Assembly: GCA_036847185.1 (NCBI GenBank)
Contig: DAIUAM010000025.1
Location: forward strand, 1-46,732
Origin: UBA4738 sp002413305
GTDB lineage: Bacteria; Actinomycetota; UBA4738
Length of the DNA: 46,732 nucleotides
Direction: 5' to 3'
Below the pieces are notes generated by a model. That model saw only the letters and a list, made by a program, of their open reading frames with translations, made no database searches and was not told the DNA's origin. This document shows positions 41,409-46,732 of this stretch, piece after piece (positions within the stretch are counted from its first letter, which is position 1; each line of letters starts with the position of its first letter). The position numbers were made by a program, and so were the translations under genes.

Positions 41409-42254
41409 ATGGCGGAGCGCGAAGCGACCCCCATGGACCAGGCGGTGTTCGACGCCACGCTCGCGGCCGAGCTGGCGAAGGGGACCGATCGCCGGGTGGC
41501 CGAAGGGCGCGCCCGGTCGGCCGGGGTCCGTGCGTATCGCAAGGCGAACCCGGAGGCCGAGGCCGAACACGCCGCGGGGGCCCGTCCGGCCGCTGCGGCG
41601 GTGGCGGGGGACGGCGGAGGGAACGGCGGGGTGGCCGCTCCGGCCGCGGTGACCGTCGCCGCCCCGGGGGCCACGGCCGCGTTCGCTCCCCCTCCGGCGG
41701 CCGCGATCCGAACCGCTCCTCCGCCCACCGGCCGGGCACCGGCGGCCAAGCCGGGCGCGCCGGACAAGCACCGCCTGCTCGCGCTGGTTGCCCCGGAGGG
41801 AATCCAGCGCGTCGAGCGCGAACAGGGCGACCGGATCAACGTCTTCCCACACCTGCTGATCGAGGAGTTCGTCGCCCTGCTGGTGGTGCTGGCGGCGGTC
41901 ACGGTCTTCTCGACATTCGTCCAGGCCCCGCTCCGCGAGTTGGCCAACCCGAACCTCACACCGAACCCTTCCAAGGCCCCGTGGTACTTCCTCGGCCTGC
42001 AGGAACTGCTCCGCTACTTCCACCCGATGATCGCTGGCGTGATCATCCCGACCCTGATCCTGGTCGGGCTGGGGGCCGTGCCCTACGTCGACCGCAACCC
42101 GAGCAACAAGCCCGGCGATCGCAAGCTGGCCATGATCCTGTTCACCATGCTGTTCATGTTCGGCGCCACGCTCACCATCGCTGGTTCCTTCTTCCGCGGC
42201 CCCGGGTTCAACTGGGTGTGGCCGTGGAGCCAGGGGCTGTTCTTCGAGCTATGA
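41409..42254 (+). CDS. Cytochrome b C-terminal (subunit IV-like) protein with long N-terminal extension
   Basis: 281 residues. The C-terminal half (about 140-281) holds three helices and matches subunit IV, including FPHLLIEEFVALLVVL. At the Qo-site position, where PEWY is usual, it reads APWY (residues 190-193, in KAPWYFLGLQELL), so the Glu is absent. The first 50 residues are helical and charged; residues 55-118 are an Ala/Pro/Gly-rich linker. The extension roughly doubles the normal length and presumably lies in the cytoplasm. It is 18 nt after the cytochrome b6 gene. Confidence 0.9.
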   Translation: MAEREATPMDQAVFDATLAAELAKGTDRRVAEGRARSAGVRAYRKANPEAEAEHAAGARPAAAAVAGDGGGNGGVAAPAAVTVAAPGATAAFAPPPAAAIRTAPPPTGRAPAAKPGAPDKHRLLALVAPEGIQRVEREQGDRINVFPHLLIEEFVALLVVLAAVTVFSTFVQAPLRELANPNLTPNPSKAPWYFLGLQELLRYFHPMIAGVIIPTLILVGLGAVPYVDRNPSNKPGDRKLAMILFTMLFMFGATLTIAGSFFRGPGFNWVWPWSQGLFFEL

Positions 42255-42270
42255 CGAGGGGAGCGCGTCC

Positions 42271-43011
42271 GTGATCGCCCTGGCCCAGTCGACCTTCGCC
42301 ATCATCGTGGTGATCGCCCTGTTCGGCCTGTTCGTGCTGATGCTGATGGGGTCATTCATGCGGGCGCGGCGAAACAGCGCCGCCCTGGTGACCACCCCGC
42401 AGCGCCCCGGCGGGGTCCCGGCTCCGCCTCCTGCCGCGCCGAAAGCGAGGGCAGTCCTGTCCCGCCGAGACTTCTTCCGAGGCGGGCTGTTGACGTCGCT
42501 CATGGTCTTCGCCGCGCAGTTCGGCGGGGCCAGCCTGGCGTTCCTGTGGCCGAACCTGAAGGGCGGGTTCGGCGCGCTGATCACCCTTCCCGACAACCTG
42601 GACACGATCAAGAACCAGATCCAGCAGCAGCGACAGCCCTACTACTTCGGGGCCGGCCGCTTCTACCTGGAGCTCTACACCGGCGACGGGGCGAACACCG
42701 AATACGCCGGCCTGATCTCGAACAACCTCATGGCGATCTACCAGAAGTGCGCGCACCTCGGCTGCCGGGTCCCGTTCTGCGAGCAGAGCCAATGGTTCGA
42801 ATGCCCCTGCCACGGTTCGAAGTACAACAAGGCCGGCGAGTACCAGCTGGGGCCGGCCCCGACCGGGCTTTCCCACTTCGCGGTGAAGGTGGACGGCTCC
42901 ACGGTGAAGGTGGACACCTCGAACATCGTGCCGGGCCCACCGCGGGGTACGAACACGATCCACCAATCGCCGGAGGGCCCGTTCTGCGTGGGCGGGGCGG
43001 CCGGCGGATGA
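42271..43011 (+). CDS. qcrA: Rieske iron-sulfur protein
   Basis: 246 residues. [2Fe-2S] ligands are Cys160 and His162 in CAHLGC and Cys178 and His181 in CPCHGS; Cys165 and Cys180 would make the stabilising disulfide. There is an N-terminal helix (10-29), a Pro/Ala linker, then SRRDFF and a second helix (about 71-93); the twin-Arg motif before the last helix matches Tat-dependent insertion seen in actinobacterial QcrA. The start is GTG at 42271. It would take electrons from quinol at the Qo site and pass them to cytochrome c. Confidence 0.95.
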   Translation: MIALAQSTFAIIVVIALFGLFVLMLMGSFMRARRNSAALVTTPQRPGGVPAPPPAAPKARAVLSRRDFFRGGLLTSLMVFAAQFGGASLAFLWPNLKGGFGALITLPDNLDTIKNQIQQQRQPYYFGAGRFYLELYTGDGANTEYAGLISNNLMAIYQKCAHLGCRVPFCEQSQWFECPCHGSKYNKAGEYQLGPAPTGLSHFAVKVDGSTVKVDTSNIVPGPPRGTNTIHQSPEGPFCVGGAAGG

Positions 43012-43033
43012 TGACGAAGGGACCCCACGCCCG

Positions 43034-43705
43034 ATGACGCACCTGCTGGCCACCCTCAGCACCGGCCGCGCCTTCCTGATCGGCATCGCCGTCGGGATCG
43101 GCGTCCTGGTCCTGATCGGCGCCCTGGGGGTGGGCCTTCGCCGGTCCCGGGAGGCGCCGAAGCTCGACATCCCCGGAGCCATGCGGCCCGGCCCGTCCGA
43201 CGCTGACCTCGAGAAGCCCGTCCTCGAGAAGCTGATCGGGTGGGCACTGGTCTTCACCGTATTCATGGCCCTGTGGGTGCCCGTGTTCAACTGGCTCCCC
43301 GAGACGCAGAACAACCTGAACGACACGAAGGCCTCGCTGGCCGAGTCGGTGCTCCGGGGGCACGAAACCACGCTCCCGGGCACCCAGCAGAACCCCCTCG
43401 GGTTCAACTGTCAGCGCTGCCACGGACAGAACCTGCACGGCGGGTTCAACGTGTACAACGGCACGCTGGTCCCGGTCCCGAACCTCCAGACGGTGTGCGG
43501 CGGCGCGAAGTACAACCACCCGCTGATCAAGAGCCTGCAGGACATCATCCAGACGATCTCGGAAGGCCGGACCGGTACCGACATGCCGTCCTGGAGCGTG
43601 CGGTTCGCCGGAGCCATGGACGACCAGCAGATCAACGACCTGGTGAACTACATCCTGTCGATCCAGAAGGTGCCCACCAAAGACAACGTCTGCCTGAAGG
43701 CATGA
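43034..43705 (+). CDS. Membrane-bound mono-haem cytochrome c of the b6c complex
   Basis: 223 residues with two N-terminal helices (about 14-35 and 67-88) and a C-terminal cytochrome c domain. One haem site, CQRCH (Cys126, Cys129, His130), and a likely axial Met184 in GTDMPSW. Standard actinobacterial QcrC carries two haems, so this is different. It follows the Rieske gene by 22 nt and probably acts as the cytochrome c1/f equivalent that feeds oxidase B. Confidence 0.93.
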   Translation: MTHLLATLSTGRAFLIGIAVGIGVLVLIGALGVGLRRSREAPKLDIPGAMRPGPSDADLEKPVLEKLIGWALVFTVFMALWVPVFNWLPETQNNLNDTKASLAESVLRGHETTLPGTQQNPLGFNCQRCHGQNLHGGFNVYNGTLVPVPNLQTVCGGAKYNHPLIKSLQDIIQTISEGRTGTDMPSWSVRFAGAMDDQQINDLVNYILSIQKVPTKDNVCLKA

Positions 43706-43718
43706 GGACCGCGCGCCG

Positions 43719-44465
43719 ATGACCCACGCCCTGGCTCTCGCTCCGACGTTCACCAAGGGCGTCGCCGTCATCGTCTGCGCGTTCGTGCTGTTCGTGGGCA
43801 GCGTCTACGTCATCCTGACCGCGGTGTTCGGCCTTCGGATGGCCTACCTGCTCCTGGCAGTCTCGCTGTTCGGGTGGATGCTCGTGCTGTCCACGCTGTG
43901 GACGTTCGGGGCGCCGGGCACGCCGAAGGACCTGGGGCCGCGAGGTACCGAGAAGCACTGGCAGGTGTTCGCCGCCGGCACCGCCGACATCAGCACGAAA
44001 TACCCGCAGACCACGTTCTATCCGGCGGGACATTGGCAGGACCCGAACGCGGCCACCCAGCCCTCGGTCGACACCGTGACCTCGGCGATGCAGAACTTCC
44101 TGCAGCTCCAAGCGGCCCAACAGCTCGACAAGCAGGGGAAGAACGTGTGCACCCCGACCTCGAACCCGCTCTCGAACTGCCTCCTGCTCACCCCCTCGTC
44201 CTTCATCGTGCAGGACATGAAGTTCGTTACGGCGAACGGGGGCACGCAGCTCGCTGCGGCGCACGGGTTCTACCAACTGGGAGGGCCGCAGGTCACGGTG
44301 TTCGCGTACCGCGACCAGGGCAGCGTGCCCGTGTACTCCTACGGGTTCCTGGGCGCGTCGCTCATCCTGTTCCTGGTCCACCTGCCCTTCCTGGACAAGG
44401 CCGAACGAACGCGCAAGGAGATCCTGACCGGCGGATCGGCGCCGCCGTGGTACGGGCCGGCGTAG
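43719..44465 (+). CDS. Unknown membrane protein of the b6c operon
   Basis: 248 residues. Two N-terminal helices (about 12-40 and 41-65), an outside-type domain of about 140 residues with few motifs (two Cys, Cys144 and Cys154, could bond), and a C-terminal helix (SYGFLGASLILFLVHLPFL) before a basic tail. No cofactor motif is visible and I do not recognise a family. Tight spacing on both sides suggests an accessory subunit or assembly factor of the complex. Confidence 0.8.
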   Translation: MTHALALAPTFTKGVAVIVCAFVLFVGSVYVILTAVFGLRMAYLLLAVSLFGWMLVLSTLWTFGAPGTPKDLGPRGTEKHWQVFAAGTADISTKYPQTTFYPAGHWQDPNAATQPSVDTVTSAMQNFLQLQAAQQLDKQGKNVCTPTSNPLSNCLLLTPSSFIVQDMKFVTANGGTQLAAAHGFYQLGGPQVTVFAYRDQGSVPVYSYGFLGASLILFLVHLPFLDKAERTRKEILTGGSAPPWYGPA

Positions 44466-44482
44466 GCGTCGAGGAGAGAGAC

Positions 44483-44587
44483 ATGCACCTTCTGGCGACG
44501 ATCACGAACGGGAGCGATGCGTTCCTGGCATTCACCGCGCTGGTCATCATCATCTTCGTCGCGCTGCTGGTGACGATCAGCCGCTGA
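44483..44587 (+). CDS. 34-residue membrane peptide at the end of the b6c operon
   Basis: MHLLATITNGSDAFLAFTAL followed by a run of Val/Ile/Leu and TISR: one hydrophobic helix with a short N-terminus. A strong GAGGAGAGA site precedes the ATG at 44483, 17 nt after the previous gene. It resembles in design the tiny single-helix subunits (PetG/L/N type) of b6f complexes, although no sequence kinship is claimed. Confidence 0.65.
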   Translation: MHLLATITNGSDAFLAFTALVIIIFVALLVTISR

Positions 44588-44596
44588 TCCGGGCCC

Positions 44597-45886
44597 TCAC
44601 GTCCCGAAGGCTCGCTCCGCAGATTCCAGCGTCTTGGTGACGTCTTCGTCGTTGTGTGTCGCCCCCAGGAACCATCCCTCGAAGCCGCTCGGCGGAAGAT
44701 AGATGCCCTCGTCAAGCATGGCCCGAAAGAAGCGAGCGAACCGTTCGTGGTCGGCGGCACGGGCGCCCGCGTAGTTCGTCACCGGATCCGCCGAGAAGAA
44801 GACCGAGAACAGGCTGCCGACCCGGTTCACGGTGAGGGGGATCCCGTGGGCGCTGGCCGCCTCCCGCAGAGCGTCCCCCAGGCGCCCGGCAGCGGCCTCC
44901 AGTCGTTCGTACGGGGGTTCGCGCTCCGCGAGCTCGAGCGCCTTCAGCCCGGCCGCGACCGCCACGGGGTTCCCGCTGAGCGTCCCGGCCTGGTAGACGG
45001 GACCGGCCGGCGCGAGGCGCTCCATGACGTCCTGCCTCCCGCCGAACGCCGCGCACGGGAACCCGCCGCCCATGACCTTCCCCAGGCAGGTGAGGTCCGC
45101 CTGGATGCCGAACCGCTCCTGAGCACCACCCACCCCCAGCCGGAACCCGGTGATCACCTCGTCGAAGACCAACAGCGCTCCCCGCTCCTGCGTGAGCTCC
45201 CGCAGCCCTTCCAGGAAGCCGGCCGCCGCCGGGACCACGCCCATGTTCGCCGCCACCGGCTCCACGATCACGCACGCCACGGCATCCGGCGCCGCGTCGA
45301 ACGCTTTCCGGGCCGCCTCCAGATCGTTGTACGGCACGACCAGCGTGTCCGCCGCCGTCGCGCCCGTGACGCCCGGCGAGTCCGGCAGGCCGAACGTGGC
45401 CACGCCCGAGCCGGCCCTCGCCAGCAGACCATCCGAGTGCCCGTGGTAGCAGCCTTCGAACTTCAGCACCTTCGACCGGCCGGTGAACCCGCGGGCCAGG
45501 CGGACTGCGGACATCGCCGCCTCCGTGCCACTCGATACCAATCGGACCATCTCGATCGAGGGCATGAGGCGGGTGATGGTCTCGGCCATCCGGACCTCGT
45601 TCTCGGTGGGAGCACCGAAGGACGTGCCCCGCTGAGCCGCGTCGGTCGCCGCCCGGACGATCTCAGGGTGGGCGTGCCCAAAGAGCAGCGCCCCCCACGA
45701 CTGCACGTAATCGATGTACTCCCGCCCATCGACGTCGAACAGCTTCGAACCGTCGCCCCGGGCGACGAACCTCGGGTGCCCTCCCACCGCCCGGAAAGTC
45801 CGCACCGGCGAGTTCACCCCGCCGGGGATCACCCACTGCGCGCGCTCGAATAGCTCGTCCGACCGATCGGTCATGCCGGTCGTCAT
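44597..45886 (-). CDS. hemL: Glutamate-1-semialdehyde 2,1-aminomutase
   Basis: 429 residues, PLP-dependent class III aminotransferase fold; makes 5-aminolevulinate for haem and corrin synthesis. Visible are GGVNSPVRTFRAVGG at the N-terminus, SSGTEAAMSAVRLARG, the Asp in VFDEVITGFRLG and the PLP lysine in CLGKVMGGGFP. The start is ATG at 45853 or GTG/ATG just upstream; MTTGMTDRSDELFERAQ from 45886 is accepted. It converges on the b6c operon, 9 nt away, and its product supports the many haem proteins here. Confidence 0.95.
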   Translation of the reverse strand: MTTGMTDRSDELFERAQWVIPGGVNSPVRTFRAVGGHPRFVARGDGSKLFDVDGREYIDYVQSWGALLFGHAHPEIVRAATDAAQRGTSFGAPTENEVRMAETITRLMPSIEMVRLVSSGTEAAMSAVRLARGFTGRSKVLKFEGCYHGHSDGLLARAGSGVATFGLPDSPGVTGATAADTLVVPYNDLEAARKAFDAAPDAVACVIVEPVAANMGVVPAAAGFLEGLRELTQERGALLVFDEVITGFRLGVGGAQERFGIQADLTCLGKVMGGGFPCAAFGGRQDVMERLAPAGPVYQAGTLSGNPVAVAAGLKALELAEREPPYERLEAAAGRLGDALREAASAHGIPLTVNRVGSLFSVFFSADPVTNYAGARAADHERFARFFRAMLDEGIYLPPSGFEGWFLGATHNDEDVTKTLESAERAFGT

Positions 45887-45977
45887 TGTGGCGGATGCGG
45901 GTCAAAGGTGACCTCAGGTGTGCAGCCTCCGGCGTCAGCACCCTCGCATGTGCGTGGGAGTTACTGCGGAAGCGCAG

Positions 45978-46193
45978 CTAGGCGCTGGGCTCGGCGAGCG
46001 CGCGCTCCACGGCAGCCACCCAGTCGAACCACTGTGCTGGGTCCGCTGTCGACTCGGGATCCTCCCAGGTCCCCTGCTCGGTCCACCGAACGAGTTGGCC
46101 TACCGACTCTGAGCGCTCTCGTTGGTTGTACTGCTCCAGGAAGTACCTCATCGCCCGGAATGCTTGCACCACCGTCAACATCTGATCGGTCAT
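45978..46193 (-). CDS. Small hypothetical protein
   Basis: 71 residues from the ATG at 46193 (MTDQMLTVVQAF), preceded by GGAG. It is helical, with RAMRYFLEQYNQRER and a Trp-rich end (DPAQWFDWVAAVERAL). The frame is open upstream to 46364, but that part is Arg/Pro-rich and overlaps the next gene. The style recalls small immunity-type proteins, but there is no toxin gene here and I would not assign a function. Confidence 0.55.
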   Translation of the reverse strand: MTDQMLTVVQAFRAMRYFLEQYNQRERSESVGQLVRWTEQGTWEDPESTADPAQWFDWVAAVERALAEPSA

Positions 46194-46303
46194 GCACTCC
46201 AGTATGGGCCGGGCGAGACGAGCATGCCTGGTGACATCGCCCGTCGCTGGGATGCGCGACTGCGTTGTCGGCAGCCCTTGCCTATCCGCTCCTTCGCCCC
46301 TTT

Positions 46304-46702
46304 TCAGGAGCCCAGGCCGGGACTGCAGATTCCCCGGTAGAAGCCCCGAGGCGCACCTTGCCATGAACCGGACGAGGTCATTGAATGTCCCGGCGCCAGC
46401 GAGGCGACCTTGAACACCTGACCACCCTCACCCTCATCCCCCGGGTACGACGTGCGGTGGGTCGTGCCGAACAGCTGACAGGACCCACTCCCACGTGCCG
46501 AACCTCGGTTAGTGATGGTGACCGTGAAGCAGGCTGTGGCCGCAACATCGGGTTGACACGCCAACCGTTGGAGTTGCATGTCGAGCGCTATCGGTCTCGG
46601 CTCTCCGGGCGTACTGCCCGCTGTGCTGCCGCCAGATGCGCATGCCGCCATAACGCCAGCTACCAGCATCCCGGCGGCCGCTCTCAGCAATCGGCTCGAC
46701 AT
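46304..46702 (-). CDS. Small secreted lipoprotein, unknown function
   Basis: 132 residues. The N-terminus SRLLRAAAGMLVAGVMAAC is a lipoprotein signal with the modified Cys at about 21. The mature part has Cys residues at two later pairs (LACQPDVAATAC, and GSCQLFG plus a late GIC) and a beta-rich VTITNRGSARGSG stretch like other extracytoplasmic adhesin-type folds. The ATG lies at 46702 near the window end. No link with the respiratory genes is apparent. Confidence 0.65.
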   Translation of the reverse strand: MSSRLLRAAAGMLVAGVMAACASGGSTAGSTPGEPRPIALDMQLQRLACQPDVAATACFTVTITNRGSARGSGSCQLFGTTHRTSYPGDEGEGGQVFKVASLAPGHSMTSSGSWQGAPRGFYRGICSPGLGS

Positions 46703-46732
46703 TGACCACCCCCGACCATCAGATGCTACAGC

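Noticed and set aside
41560..41760. GC-rich repetitive stretch as a tandem repeat or mobile element
   Set aside because: It encodes the Ala/Pro/Gly linker of the subunit IV-like protein in frame; low complexity at protein level explains it.

Overview
The window comes from a very GC-rich bacterium that is almost certainly an actinomycete in the broad sense (Actinomycetota). The evidence is dense GTG/TTG-started operons with 1-10 nt overlaps, a complete nuoA-N operon with a geranylgeranyl-reductase-like gene in front and a polyprenyl diphosphate synthase behind (an actinobacterial layout), CtaF and CtaG homologues, and TTGTGAA-N4-TTCACAA Rex-type operators. The split, b6-type cytochrome b and mono-haem cytochrome c differ from the fused QcrB and di-haem QcrC of Streptomyces or Mycobacterium. 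This suggests a deeper or uncultured actinobacterial lineage, but that placement is inference. Nearly everything in the window is an aerobic respiratory chain with its cofactor-supply genes.

Layout. 1-394: start of a second complex I-type set (nuoA', nuoB' cut by the edge) with its own Rex-type site. 518-17875 (minus): ggr - nuoABCDEFGHIJKLMN - polyprenyl synthase, driven from a promoter near 17980 that carries a Rex-type site. 18014-22531: a polytopic membrane protein of unknown function, a frameshifted MpaB-like (DUF2236) gene, a second geranylgeranyl reductase, a second (GGPP-type) prenyl synthase and a 61-residue zinc-ribbon membrane protein. 22560-26884 (minus): oxidase A: cupredoxin lipoprotein - ctaC (with a C-terminal cupredoxin domain) - ctaD - ctaE - ctaF. 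27124-29832 (plus): OmpR-type response regulator, histidine kinase and CtaG, translationally overlapped. 29919-30548 (plus): hypothetical membrane protein. 30503-39419 (minus): ccdA - ctaA - ctaB - ctaC (with fused cytochrome c) - ctaD - ctaE - subunit IV - ctaG - tandem-cupredoxin membrane protein, i.e. a caa3 oxidase with its haem A synthesis and assembly genes. 39687-44587 (plus): a bc/b6-type complex operon of eight genes that includes a 2[4Fe-4S] ferredoxin, two unknown membrane proteins and a 34-residue membrane peptide. 44597-45886 (minus): hemL. 45978-46702: two small genes of unknown role.

How the parts fit. Complex I feeds (mena)quinone; the prenyl synthases and reductases would make and saturate its tail; the b6c complex oxidises quinol; two different haem-copper oxidases finish the chain. 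Oxidase B carries its own cytochrome c. Oxidase A sits among blue-copper domains and lacks the canonical K-channel lysine. Rex-type operators lie at three key promoter regions, suggesting that NADH/NAD+ balance co-ordinates the whole set. The most unusual parts are the ferredoxin-containing b6c operon and the cupredoxin-linked, lysine-less oxidase A. I saw no tRNA, rRNA, CRISPR array, insertion sequence or phage gene, and no gene-free stretch over 300 bases; the largest gaps (26885-27123 and 39420-39686) hold the regulatory sites listed.
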